A stretch of DNA of 64,000 bases from SB11 sp035906255 (GCA_035906255.1 JAMIFM010000018.1:124001-188000); one strand, 5' to 3'. Counted from the stretch's first letter, positions 51,147 through 60,176 are shown. Notes: a model not told the origin generated them from the sequence alone. Translations and numbers: made by a program.

Positions 51147-51175
51147 GAAGTGTAGGTTTTTAGGAGCGAAGTGTA
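51147..51175. promoter_or_regulatory. two-turn direct repeat upstream of the TonB receptor operon
   Basis: GAAGTGTA at 51147-51154 and 51168-51175, period 21. Each 9-mer (GAAGTGTAG, GAAGTGTAT) is 7/9 to the LytTR pattern. It lies directly upstream of a CACCTTTG box (minus, 51104-51111), about -50 to -77. Confidence 0.45.
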
Positions 51176-51336
51176 TCATTCTTATACAAGCCAAAGCAAC
51201 CGCTTTTGTGTGGTTTAAAAAAGGTTAGTTGTAACCGATTGTTTTTTAATGGTTTGTTTGCAAAAAGAAGGATAATATTTTGGATAATTATTTCTTTAAA
51301 AACAGGGGTGCTCTGTCCATATAATTTATACGGCTG

Positions 51337-51405
51337 CTCACATAAAACTTTCCTGTAATACTGTAATAACAGCAGGAGGTGTGCTATAACCCACTTTATC
51401 TTTGC
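51337..51405 (+). promoter_or_regulatory. promoter region of LruC paralogue 1
   Basis: CTCACATAAAA (51337-51347), 49-nt gap, -7 box TATCTTTGC (51397-51405). The same arrangement (48-nt gap) precedes the second LruC gene. A weaker second TATAA copy sits 21 nt upstream. No TTTG at -33, consistent with activator dependence. Confidence 0.5.
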
Positions 51406-51466
51406 ATTGCTATTTAAGAATACTACTGTTATAAAAAACTACCAAACAATTATTAAAACCTACTGT

Positions 51467-53557
51467 ATGAAACTTAAAAATTACTTAATAATTACCGCAG
51501 CGGCATCAGCGGTATTATTGCAAAGCTGCAAAAGGGACGGCGTTGATAATCCTTCGGGACAACCGGGAGCAAACAATCCCATTACAAGTATCGACCAAAT
51601 GGTGGTTCCCAATAATTTTGATTATGCAACCACACACGAGGTGGCATTGGATGTGTTTTTGGCGGATGGTGTGGGCGATGCTTTTAAAGGTGTGAAAGTG
51701 TGTGTGTACGACGATGTTCTTGACCCAACTAAAAAGAGGCCTAATTTATTATATACAGGGGTTACCGGTGCTGATGGTAAACTTAGCGGTTCTATCAGTC
51801 TGCCCACGTACCTTAAAAGTGTTGTGATTTATCCATACAGCATTGGTATTCCTAACAACGTAACAATACCGTTGATGGGTAAATCGCTTACTTTTAAGTA
51901 TGCAAACGGTAAAATACAATCGCGTATTGAAGAGGCTAAAAACTATTACAGCCATAGCAACCCTGCAAACGCTACTTTTATGCGCAAATCAGGGGTTACT
52001 GATAAATTCTCAAAACGTTTGGGAACATGGAACAGCAGCGGTTTGCCTAATTATTTAGAAAGCCAGCGCGACAACCTTACCCAATCATTCCTTAACAAAA
52101 TCACTGCTTCATTTCCTGAAAGCCAGCCTGTGCCTTCACGTCACCCCGATTATTTGCTTGAAACCAACCAACGCAACCTTAAAATCGATTCATTGTCGGA
52201 TGTGTTTATCACATTTGTGCACGAAGGTGCAGGGTATCAAAATTCATTGTTCTACTACGTTTACCACAAAGATTCTGTACCTACTTCGGCTAACGGAATA
52301 GATTCATTAATAGCGGTGTTTCCTAACTGTTCTTTCGGTGGCAGCGGCGGTGCTATGACTTCGGGCGACAAGGTTAAAATCGGTCGTTTTAAAGCAGGTT
52401 ATGTAATAGGATTTGCTATTGCCGCTAACGGATACGATGATGGTAACGACGTGCTTACCGCCGGATACAATATGTGGTACACTAATAAAGAATTTAACAG
52501 CGAATCAGGCAGTTGGAAACAGCATACAGCGTTGTTGTATGATGATGTTAGCAAGCGTTTTGTGATTGGTTTTGAAGATTTGAAACGTGATAACAGCCAA
52601 AGCGATGAAGACTTTAACGATGTGATTATTTTTGCTACTTCAAACCCGGTTGATGCAATTGATGATACGAATATACCTCCGATTGACCAACCCGGTGATT
52701 GTGATAACGATGGGGTTACTGATGTGTACGATGATTTCCCTTGTGATGCGTCAAAAGCTTACCGCAGGTTCTTCCCTTCAGATACTGAATACGGTACACT
52801 TTCATTTGAAGATTTGTGGCCTTATACCGGTGATTATGATATGAACGACCTTATATTACGCTGGCAGTTTGAAGCCATTGCTGATGCAAACAATAAGATT
52901 ATAGAGTTTAAGTGTAAATCGTATGCGGCTGCAAAAGGCGGTTCATTCCCTATAGGTTTTGGTATCCAGTTCCCTTTCAATGCCTCAGCAGTAAATCAAG
53001 TTACAGGTTCACAAATTACCCGCAACCGTGTAACGCTAAATAATAAAGGTCTTGAGCAAGGCCACACCAAAGCGGTGATGGTATTGTTTGATGAGGTGGC
53101 CGACCAGTTATCAGCCACAGGCCAGTCGTTTTATAACACTGTAAACAATTCGCCAATCTCATATCCTGATACCATTAAAACTACAATGACTTTTAACAGT
53201 CCGATTACCTTTGGCGATTTGGGAACATATCCCTTCAACCCGTTCATATTTACCAACAGCAGGGGTACAGAAGTGCATTTGCCCGACCAGCCTAATACCG
53301 CTCTTGCAAATATTAATTTGCTGGGTACAGGTAGAGATAACAGCATACCCAACAGCAACCGTTTTTACAAAACCAGCGGTAACCTTCCTTGGGCATTGCA
53401 CCTGCCTATGCAATTTGCTTATCCTTCAGAAAGGACAAGTATCATACAAGCATACCTAAACTTTGCCAATTGGGCTCAAAGCGGCGGTACAGCTAACCCC
53501 AATTGGTACCTGAACGAGCAGGGTAATATTAATGCCTCAAAATTGTTTACGAGATAG
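51467..53557 (+). CDS. LruC-domain lipoprotein, paralogue 1
   Basis: 696 aa from the ATG at 51467. Lipobox VLLQSC; mature protein begins CKRDG. The N-terminal region contains a beta-sandwich-like domain (VALDVFLADGVGDAFKGVKV), then a Ca2+-site-like stretch DCDNDGVTDVYDDFPCD and the LruC core GTLSFEDLWPYTGDYDMNDL. The domain is named from Leptospira LruC, an outer-membrane lipoprotein; its role in Bacteroidota is unknown. The next gene is a tandem paralogue, similar along its whole length. Confidence 0.83.
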   Translation: MKLKNYLIITAAASAVLLQSCKRDGVDNPSGQPGANNPITSIDQMVVPNNFDYATTHEVALDVFLADGVGDAFKGVKVCVYDDVLDPTKKRPNLLYTGVTGADGKLSGSISLPTYLKSVVIYPYSIGIPNNVTIPLMGKSLTFKYANGKIQSRIEEAKNYYSHSNPANATFMRKSGVTDKFSKRLGTWNSSGLPNYLESQRDNLTQSFLNKITASFPESQPVPSRHPDYLLETNQRNLKIDSLSDVFITFVHEGAGYQNSLFYYVYHKDSVPTSANGIDSLIAVFPNCSFGGSGGAMTSGDKVKIGRFKAGYVIGFAIAANGYDDGNDVLTAGYNMWYTNKEFNSESGSWKQHTALLYDDVSKRFVIGFEDLKRDNSQSDEDFNDVIIFATSNPVDAIDDTNIPPIDQPGDCDNDGVTDVYDDFPCDASKAYRRFFPSDTEYGTLSFEDLWPYTGDYDMNDLILRWQFEAIADANNKIIEFKCKSYAAAKGGSFPIGFGIQFPFNASAVNQVTGSQITRNRVTLNNKGLEQGHTKAVMVLFDEVADQLSATGQSFYNTVNNSPISYPDTIKTTMTFNSPITFGDLGTYPFNPFIFTNSRGTEVHLPDQPNTALANINLLGTGRDNSIPNSNRFYKTSGNLPWALHLPMQFAYPSERTSIIQAYLNFANWAQSGGTANPNWYLNEQGNINASKLFTR

Positions 53558-53583
53558 TTTTTTCATAGTTGATAGTTTGGTTT

Positions 53584-53614
53584 AAGGCTCCGGTAACATA
53601 CCGGAGCCTTTTTA
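53584..53614 (+). terminator. intrinsic terminator of LruC paralogue 1
   Basis: AAGGCTCCGGT/ACCGGAGCCTT with AACAT loop and TTTTT, 26 nt past the stop. Confidence 0.9.
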
Positions 53615-53655
53615 ATTTTTAGTAATAAGTTTTATGTTTTTTTGGGTGGTTGCTA

Positions 53656-53742
53656 CTCGTATAAAATAACCGCCGCTCGTATAAAAAACAGCCCAAAACA
53701 ACACACTTTACGCGGTAGAGATAATTATCCGTAATACATTTG
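53656..53742 (+). promoter_or_regulatory. promoter region of LruC paralogue 2
   Basis: CTCGTATAAAA occurs twice (53656-53666 and 53676-53686, period 20). 48 nt after the second copy is the -7 box TACATTTG (53735-53742); ATG at 53778. Confidence 0.55.
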
Positions 53743-53777
53743 TTTACTATTTAGGAATACACTTAACACCCGTTAAA

Positions 53778-55850
53778 ATGAAACTAAAAATAACTCTTAC
53801 TTCTTTGGCTGTTGTACTTGCACTGGCAAGTTGTAAGCGGGATGGGCTTAACCCCGGGGGGGAGAACGGTGCGGCTAACAATAATGTTACCAGCATGAAC
53901 GACCTTGCGGTACCCAATAATTTTGATTTTGCAACTACGCAAGACCTTACGTTGGATGTTGTACTAACTGATGCACAGGGAAATCCTTTAAGGGGTGTTC
54001 GTGTGGATGTGTTTGACGCTCCAACCGATGGTGTTAAAAGCCGTGAAGTATATGCCACAGGCGTAACTGATAAAAACGGGGTATTGTTAGTTCCTATGAG
54101 CGTTCCCACCTATGTGAAACAGGTAACTATTTTCCCATACATCATGGGTGTACCTAATAACGTAGAAGTTCCAATTGCGGCTAACACAGTTAAATACCAT
54201 TACATCAATGGTAAAATACAATCAATGGTGGCTCCTTCAAGCCAATCATCAGGCGGTTTGTCTGAAATTGGCAGTGGTTTTAGCCGCAAAGCAGGTGTAG
54301 CCAGTACTTTCTCATACCGTTTAGGTACTTGGAACAGTAATGGTGTACCTAATTACCTTACAACCTCTGATACCGTTTCGTCAGCATTTTTAACCCGTGT
54401 GATGAGTGCATTGCCCGAAACAAAATCAGTTCCTACCTTTAAACCACAATACCTGAACAATATTTTACCCGTAATAGAGGTTACTCAAACTGCTGATATT
54501 TGGATAACCTTTGTACACGAAGGTGCTACATACAAAAACGTATTGTTTTATTACAAGTATCACAAAAACAATCCCCCTACAGTTGCTACTGATATAGACT
54601 CTTTATACACCGTATTTCCTAATTCAAGTTTCAGTGGAAGCGGCGGCGGTCTTACTGCGGGCAACAGGGTGCTTTTGGGACGCTTCGGAAAAGATACCAT
54701 CATTGGTTTTGCCTTAGCAGCAAACGGTTTCAACAACTCAGCACAAATAACCCCCGGTTTGGCCATTTGGTACAGTCATAAAGCTTTTAACAACGAATCA
54801 TCGTTTTATAGAGACCACGCGTTGATGTTGTACGATTCTGCCACACAACGTTATTTGATTTGCTTTGAAGATGTACGCCGTGATAACGGAACGAGCGATA
54901 ACGACTTTAACGATGCAGTATTTTACGCATCGGCTAACCCACCTACAGGTATCGGTAACCCAACAATCCCCCCTGTAAACCCTACAGCGGATTGCGACCG
55001 TGACGGTGTACCCGATTTGTTTGATGATTATCCTTGCGATTCAACCAAAGCGTATGACCGTTATTTCCCCTCTAAAACAGAGTTCGGAACATTGGCTTAC
55101 GAAGATTTGTGGCCCAGCAAAGGCGATTACGATTTTAACGATTTAGTTGTGCGTTGGAGATTCCACGTAGTGGTTAGCCCTCAAAACAACGTGATGGAGC
55201 TTAAATGCAAAGCATTTGTTGATGCTAAAGGCGGCTCATTGCCCGGTGGTTTCGGGGTTGAGTTTCCGTTTAATGCTTCGTTGGTTAACCAAGTTACCGG
55301 TTATGATATTACCCGTAGTCGTGTAACTCTTACCAATAAAGGACTTGAAGCAGGCCATACAAAAGCAGTAGTGATATTGTTTGACGAGTGTGCCGACCAG
55401 TTGAGCAAACCCGGAGGTTCAATGTATAACACCCGCAGGTTTGCACCGATAGCATACCCCGATACAATTAATATCCGTATGACTTTCAGTTCAACACTGT
55501 CGTTTACAAATTTGGGAACTTATCCGTTTAACCCATTCTTGTTCACCAGCCAGCGTAACAGAGAAGTTCACTTGCCAAATAAAGCAAACACAGTGCTTGC
55601 AAATACTGCCTTGTTTGGTACAGCACACGATAATTCAATCCCTGCAAGCAACCGCTACTACAAAACTGTAAACAACCTGCCTTGGGCTATACATATCCCC
55701 ACCAAGTTTAACTACCCTGCCGAAAGGTCGGATATAGTTACTGCACACTCTAAGTTTAGTGCTTGGGTACAAAGCAACGGGTTGCTAAACAACGATTGGT
55801 ATGAAAATAAATCGGGATACCGCAATACCAACAATATTTATACGCCGTAA
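53778..55850 (+). CDS. LruC-domain lipoprotein, paralogue 2
   Basis: 690 aa. Lipobox ALASC then CKRDG as in paralogue 1. Same architecture: LTLDVVLTDAQGNPLRGVRVDV, FNDAVFYASANPP, DCDRDGVPDLFDDYPCD and GTLAYEDLWPSKGDYDFNDL. It has its own promoter and terminator, so the two can be expressed separately despite the tandem duplication. Confidence 0.83.
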   Translation: MKLKITLTSLAVVLALASCKRDGLNPGGENGAANNNVTSMNDLAVPNNFDFATTQDLTLDVVLTDAQGNPLRGVRVDVFDAPTDGVKSREVYATGVTDKNGVLLVPMSVPTYVKQVTIFPYIMGVPNNVEVPIAANTVKYHYINGKIQSMVAPSSQSSGGLSEIGSGFSRKAGVASTFSYRLGTWNSNGVPNYLTTSDTVSSAFLTRVMSALPETKSVPTFKPQYLNNILPVIEVTQTADIWITFVHEGATYKNVLFYYKYHKNNPPTVATDIDSLYTVFPNSSFSGSGGGLTAGNRVLLGRFGKDTIIGFALAANGFNNSAQITPGLAIWYSHKAFNNESSFYRDHALMLYDSATQRYLICFEDVRRDNGTSDNDFNDAVFYASANPPTGIGNPTIPPVNPTADCDRDGVPDLFDDYPCDSTKAYDRYFPSKTEFGTLAYEDLWPSKGDYDFNDLVVRWRFHVVVSPQNNVMELKCKAFVDAKGGSLPGGFGVEFPFNASLVNQVTGYDITRSRVTLTNKGLEAGHTKAVVILFDECADQLSKPGGSMYNTRRFAPIAYPDTINIRMTFSSTLSFTNLGTYPFNPFLFTSQRNREVHLPNKANTVLANTALFGTAHDNSIPASNRYYKTVNNLPWAIHIPTKFNYPAERSDIVTAHSKFSAWVQSNGLLNNDWYENKSGYRNTNNIYTP

Positions 55851-55882
55851 AGCTAACTAACTATATATGGAATTACGGATTG

Positions 55883-55917
55883 GGGCCGGGCATTCGCTCG
55901 GCTCTTTTCATTTTTAT
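55883..55917 (+). terminator. probable terminator of LruC paralogue 2
   Basis: Nine-bp stem GGGCCGGGC/GCTCGGCTC with two G-T pairs, loop ATTC, then TTTTCATTTTT. Confidence 0.6.
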
Positions 55918-55950
55918 AAGGTTATAAAAAGAGGAGGGAGTGAAAAGCCG

Positions 55951-56463
55951 TCAGGCTTTTTTGCGTTTAAAAATTGGAACGGTGCTGCAAGGCTCGCCAT
56001 ACATCAGGCTTTTTACATAAGGGGCAAGCAAGCGTGTAATTTCAGTATAAGCACCCGTTGGCACAGGCTTATCAAAACATCCTTTAATTACCACCATTTT
56101 ATCTTCATACTCTTGGGGGTTAATGTTTTGCAATGCCTCTAAAAACAGAGCGTTTTCAAGCATTTCAGCACTGCCAAACACAAAAAAGTTAGCGTGGGTT
56201 TGCAAACGTTCAGCTACCAGCATATATGCCCATGTAGGCACAACTGCATCTGCCGAACATATTATTGATACATTTTTGCCGTTATATTGCTCCCAATCGT
56301 GGGTTTTCACCCACTCCCTAAAATCTTTTTCACGCAAAATAAGGCCCATGTACAGGCACTCTTTCATATCAAATACCACACGCTCTCCTGTGTGGTAAAA
56401 ATCCTCAAGGTTTATGGTTATAAGCGCACTTTGCGCCACACGGTTCACTATCTCGGTTTCCAT
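55951..56463 (-). CDS. DUF2480 family protein
   Basis: 170 aa from METEIVNRVAQSALITINLEDFY, the usual DUF2480 start. Further signatures: ERVVFDMKECLYMGLILREKDFR, CSADAVVPTWAYML, VVIKGCFDKPVPTGAY, SLMYGEPCSTVPIFKRKK. DUF2480 is a conserved cytosolic Bacteroidota protein of unknown function, often single-copy. It is convergent with LruC paralogue 2 and divergent from the HTH gene. Confidence 0.88.
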   Translation of the reverse strand: METEIVNRVAQSALITINLEDFYHTGERVVFDMKECLYMGLILREKDFREWVKTHDWEQYNGKNVSIICSADAVVPTWAYMLVAERLQTHANFFVFGSAEMLENALFLEALQNINPQEYEDKMVVIKGCFDKPVPTGAYTEITRLLAPYVKSLMYGEPCSTVPIFKRKKA

Positions 56464-56574
56464 ATCAGTTTGTAAAATTAACAAATAAAGTGCCTAAATG
56501 TTGTGATGGGCAATATGGCAGTTAATACTACCAAATTATTATCTTGCGTTTTATTATCGTTCAAATCAACGCCG

Positions 56575-57582
56575 ATGCCCAATAGCCAGTATGCCGTTCA
56601 AAAAGCCTTTGTTCAGAAATTAAAAGAACTTGCCCCCGCAAATACATCGTTAGCCGAAGAAATAGCAGAACTGCTGAATGTGAGTGCTGATAGTGCGTAC
56701 CGAAGGTTGAGGGGCGAAACTGCCATATCATTGGATGAGGCTGTAACACTGTGCACACATTTTAAAATACCCTTTAGTGCGTTTACCGAAACGTTAGCAG
56801 GCTTAGTTACTTTCCGTTACCGTCATTTGGATGAAAACGAAGAGAGTTTTTATCAGTACTTGCAAAGCCTTGATCAAACGTTGGATAAATTGCTGATGGC
56901 CAATGAAAAACGTATTGTTTACGGTGCGGTAGATATATCGATTTTACAGCACTTGGGTTTCAGGCAGATAAGTAATTTTAAGATGTATTACTGGATGAGG
57001 GCATTGATGGGGGTGAAACGAATGCAGGATAAAAAGTTTGACCCTAACCTGATAAGTGCCGAGATGCAACAGGTGGCAAATTCAATCCATAAAAAATACC
57101 TGAAAGTACCTTCTACCGAAATTTGGAGCGATGATATGCTTTTTCCTACGCTTAAACAGATTGAATATAGCTGGGAAAGCGGATGGTTTGAAAACAGGGA
57201 CGCGGCACTTGCAGTATGTGAAAACCTGCGTGAAATGATATTTACTACCCGCGAATGGGCAGCACAGGGCAGCAAACTATTGAGTGAAACTAAGGAAGAA
57301 CGCCCGCAAAACTATAAGTTATATTTTAGTGAACTGCTGATAGGTAATAATACCATTATGGCCTATTTAGACTCGTTGAAGGCAGTATTTTTAAGCCACC
57401 ATACGTTTAATAACATTAATACCACCGATGTGCGTTTTTGTGATGAAACTGAAGAATGGCTGGAAAAGCACATGCAAAAATCAACCCTTATTAGCGGCAC
57501 TGCTGAGAAGCAACGGGTAAAATTCTTTAACCTGTTAGAGAAAAATATTGATAGGGTGATTGAAAAAATAAAAGCGGATTAA
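56575..57582 (+). CDS. HTH DNA-binding regulator of a Bacteroidota-specific family
   Basis: 335 aa from MPNSQYAVQKAF; the earlier in-frame ATGs lie in AT-rich leader and are less likely. Residues ~20-60 form a Cro/C1-type helix-turn-helix: SLAEEIAELLNVSADSAYRRLRGETAISLDEAV. The remaining ~270 residues are helical, with no recognised ligand domain. I recall a Bacteroidota family with the SxDSAYRRxRGE pattern, function unknown. Its stop overlaps that of the next gene on the other strand. Confidence 0.7.
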   Translation: MPNSQYAVQKAFVQKLKELAPANTSLAEEIAELLNVSADSAYRRLRGETAISLDEAVTLCTHFKIPFSAFTETLAGLVTFRYRHLDENEESFYQYLQSLDQTLDKLLMANEKRIVYGAVDISILQHLGFRQISNFKMYYWMRALMGVKRMQDKKFDPNLISAEMQQVANSIHKKYLKVPSTEIWSDDMLFPTLKQIEYSWESGWFENRDAALAVCENLREMIFTTREWAAQGSKLLSETKEERPQNYKLYFSELLIGNNTIMAYLDSLKAVFLSHHTFNNINTTDVRFCDETEEWLEKHMQKSTLISGTAEKQRVKFFNLLEKNIDRVIEKIKAD

Positions 57583-58184
57583 TTTAACACCACTTTGTAT
57601 TCTCTTTCAAGGGTTAAAAGATTGACCGTAAGCCCTACACCGAAGGCTGCCAAACTCCAGCCTGACACTCTGAAATAGCGGGTTCCGTTAAATCCCCCAC
57701 CTTTCTTAATACTCACTATGGGTGCTATCAATAATGTTGAAACTCCGCTAACACCCATTACTACTTGTGATATTGTATTAAGAAACCTTCTTGTGGGTGA
57801 GTTATAATAAACTGCTCGTACATCGGTGTATGAAAATGACTTAATAACCGGTTGGGGATTATCGCTAAAAACCCCGTAATGCGCGTAGCTTACATATTGT
57901 GTTCCGTTACTGTCGTTATAAATTTGCTCCCAATCATGGGCTTCCATCCAAATACTGTCCTTAGTTCGATTCAAATACAACCCGTCAAGTTTTTCAGGAC
58001 AACAGGGCAAACAGTCTTTTGCCAACTTGGGGTTTAGATGGAACCGTAGCGATGCCCCTTCGCTCAAATATGTTTTTATGCCTTTTCTTGTCAGCACTAA
58101 CAACGTCGAGTCATTCGTCAACTGACCTAAAACAGTACCGCAATAAGAGAGTATAAAAAGAAAAAACAGAACCTTTAGTTTCAT
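57579..58184 (-). CDS. hypothetical secreted/membrane protein, 201 aa
   Basis: Signal peptide (MKLKVLFFLFILSYCGTVLG), a soluble part with CLPCCP (three Cys near residues 56-61), and a hydrophobic segment near 140-160 (QVVMGVSGVSTLLIAPIVS), then another near the C-terminus. No family recognised. The last 4 nt overlap the stop of the HTH gene in convergent orientation. Confidence 0.65.
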   Translation of the reverse strand: MKLKVLFFLFILSYCGTVLGQLTNDSTLLVLTRKGIKTYLSEGASLRFHLNPKLAKDCLPCCPEKLDGLYLNRTKDSIWMEAHDWEQIYNDSNGTQYVSYAHYGVFSDNPQPVIKSFSYTDVRAVYYNSPTRRFLNTISQVVMGVSGVSTLLIAPIVSIKKGGGFNGTRYFRVSGWSLAAFGVGLTVNLLTLEREYKVVLN

Positions 58185-58307
58185 GTTGTATATAATCGGT
58201 TTACATAAAATAGATACAATACTTTCATTATTTGAGCCTGTATAATATCAAACTTCGTTTGTTATATCATTATTTCGTAAGTAACTTTACAAAAATAGAT
58301 ACCAACA

Positions 58308-59222
58308 TTGTCGTTTGAAGTTACCATATTGGGGTGCAGTAGTGCAACCCCAACGGCCGATAGGCATCCGTCGGCTCAGTTATTAAATATTAAAGGAAAG
58401 TATATTCTGATTGATTGTGGCGAGGCTACACAAAATCAACTGCTTAAATATAAGCTCAGGCACAGTAAAATAAACCACATTTTCATTAGCCACTTGCATG
58501 GCGACCATTATTTGGGATTAGTAGGGTTGTTGGCCACTATTAATTTTCAGGGTAGGGAGAGCGAGTTGCACATATATGGCCCTGAGCCTTTAGAGGCTAT
58601 CATTAACGACCACTTCAAGTACTCTCACACTGTACTGAGATTTCCATTGCATTTTCATAAAGTGTATGATGATGAGAGCCGTTTATTGGAGGAGAATAAC
58701 ACTTTTAGAGTGAAATCGGTGGTATTACAACACAGGATTCCTACCACAGGTTTTGTGTTTGAAGAAATAAACCCTTACCGTAAGATAAACAACGCTGCTT
58801 GTGAGTTGCACGAAGTGCCTTATGCTTATTACGAAGATTTGAAACAGGGGCTGGATTATAAGGACGATTTGGGCAATGTAATTGAAAACAAGTTGCTTAC
58901 GTTTGAGCCCAAAGCATCGCGAAAGTATGCGTATTGCTCAGATACTTGCTACTACGAACCTGTGCTTGAACATATTGACGGTGCCGATATGCTGTACCAC
59001 GAAAGTACTTTTTTGCATGAGTTGCACGAGCGGGCAAAAGAAACCTTCCATAGCACGGCATTGCAAGCGGCTACTATAGCTCAAAAGGCAAAAGTGGGTA
59101 AGCTGTTGTTGGGGCATTTTTCAGCAAGGTATAGGGATTTAACCCCGCTATTAGAAGAGGCTCGCAGTGTTTTTGAAAACTCTTTTCTTGCCATCGAAGG
59201 GCAAAAATTTGTGGTAGACTAA
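58308..59222 (+). CDS. rnz: ribonuclease Z
   Basis: 304 aa from a TTG start; no in-frame ATG precedes it, and MSFEVTILGCSSATPTADRHPSAQ fits the family N-terminus. The zinc motif SHLHGDH (H62, H64, D66, H67) and distal YCSDTCYYE and LLGHFSARY supply the remaining ligands. RNase Z trims the 3' trailer of tRNA precursors. A TAACTTTAC box at 58282-58290 lies just upstream. Confidence 0.93.
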   Translation: MSFEVTILGCSSATPTADRHPSAQLLNIKGKYILIDCGEATQNQLLKYKLRHSKINHIFISHLHGDHYLGLVGLLATINFQGRESELHIYGPEPLEAIINDHFKYSHTVLRFPLHFHKVYDDESRLLEENNTFRVKSVVLQHRIPTTGFVFEEINPYRKINNAACELHEVPYAYYEDLKQGLDYKDDLGNVIENKLLTFEPKASRKYAYCSDTCYYEPVLEHIDGADMLYHESTFLHELHERAKETFHSTALQAATIAQKAKVGKLLLGHFSARYRDLTPLLEEARSVFENSFLAIEGQKFVVD

Positions 59223-59223
59223 A

Positions 59224-60087
59224 TTACCAATACAACCAATGAAAGTGCACCCCGCGTTCACTAAACTCAATAGCGGGAAAAGGCATTTTAAAAATATTAA
59301 GGCCATAAAACACCCGTTGCAGCACCTTATTTTTTATTAAAGGGGTAAAATTAATATCAAACGATAAATACCATTGGCGGTAGCGGGCAATATGGCTGTA
59401 ATCATGTATCACACCTTGTTTATCCGTCCACACATTATCATGGCCTCCATACATATCCTCGCCGCTATAGCCAATGCTAAGCAGCAGCCAACTTGGCAAT
59501 ATTTTACGTTTTGCAATTGCATTCACATCTATGGTAAGCCAATACGTTTGCCCGTTATAGTCTTTTAGTGAGTTTTGTACATAGCCCGTTCCAAACATAT
59601 CCGGCCGCACCAGTGCCAGTGCAGTACTATGAAAACTGTATTTTGCAACTGCCACAATTTTTCCTAAGCCGCTCAATTGCACGTATGCAAACAAGCTACC
59701 CAGCAAATTTGCCGTAACATCCCCCCACGAAAATCCCCAAGCAGCAGAAAATCCATCCATCACCTCTACAGGCATTAAAATAAAAATGCTTACCAAAAAG
59801 CTGTATAATGCAGATTGTTTCACGCTGTATCCCGCCCAGCAAAATATATAAGCAGGCATCAAAGCCCATTGAAAATGCACCACAAAATGCCCCACTTTAT
59901 CCATTTGCAGCCATTCGCCCATATCATCAAAAAAATGGAAGCTGTTATGCGTTCCTTCACTATACCACAGCCAATATAAAAATATTACATACAGCGGATA
60001 CATGATGCCCAATGTGATAAGAAAGCCCTTAGCCTTTTTGGGGTCGTGAAGCGGGTTGGGTTGCAGGTAGCTTTCGGGCAGTAGCAT
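59224..60087 (-). CDS. DUF2279 (YfiM-like) membrane protein
   Basis: 287 aa. A short N-terminus (ESYLQPNPLHDPKKAKG), TM near 24-42, then the DUF2279 signature MDKVGHFVVHFQWALM, VEVMDGFSAAWGFSWGDVTANLLGSL and C-terminal RYRQWYLSFDINF...NIFKMPFPAIEF. Function unknown; proteins of this family are predicted outer-membrane or periplasmic lipoprotein-like in other phyla. It is convergent with rnz (1 nt between stops). Confidence 0.75.
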   Translation of the reverse strand: MLLPESYLQPNPLHDPKKAKGFLITLGIMYPLYVIFLYWLWYSEGTHNSFHFFDDMGEWLQMDKVGHFVVHFQWALMPAYIFCWAGYSVKQSALYSFLVSIFILMPVEVMDGFSAAWGFSWGDVTANLLGSLFAYVQLSGLGKIVAVAKYSFHSTALALVRPDMFGTGYVQNSLKDYNGQTYWLTIDVNAIAKRKILPSWLLLSIGYSGEDMYGGHDNVWTDKQGVIHDYSHIARYRQWYLSFDINFTPLIKNKVLQRVFYGLNIFKMPFPAIEFSERGVHFHWLYW

Positions 60088-60137
60088 GCTTCAATAATAC
60101 AGCATTTATGCCTATTAGCCGCATTATTAGTGTGCGG

Positions 60138-60167
60138 TTTGCACATTTCAAAAAATAACTATATTTG
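60138..60167 (+). promoter_or_regulatory. promoter of the B12 uptake operon
   Basis: TTTG (60138-60141), 18-nt spacer, TATATTTG (60160-60167). It places the start near 60172-60175, just before the riboswitch. Confidence 0.6.
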
Positions 60168-60176
60168 CCGCGTATT

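Larger units (their letters stand above)
51090..51466. other. 377-nt divergent regulatory spacer between the TonB receptor operon and LruC paralogue 1
   Basis: No ORF of note. Contents: CACCTTTG box for the receptor (minus), the GAAGTGTA repeat, CTCACATAAAA (51337-51347), an imperfect inverted repeat TCCTGT/ACAGcAGGA enclosing two tandem CTGTAATA octamers (51351-51377), and the TATCTTTGC box of the LruC gene (51397-51405). Confidence 0.55.
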
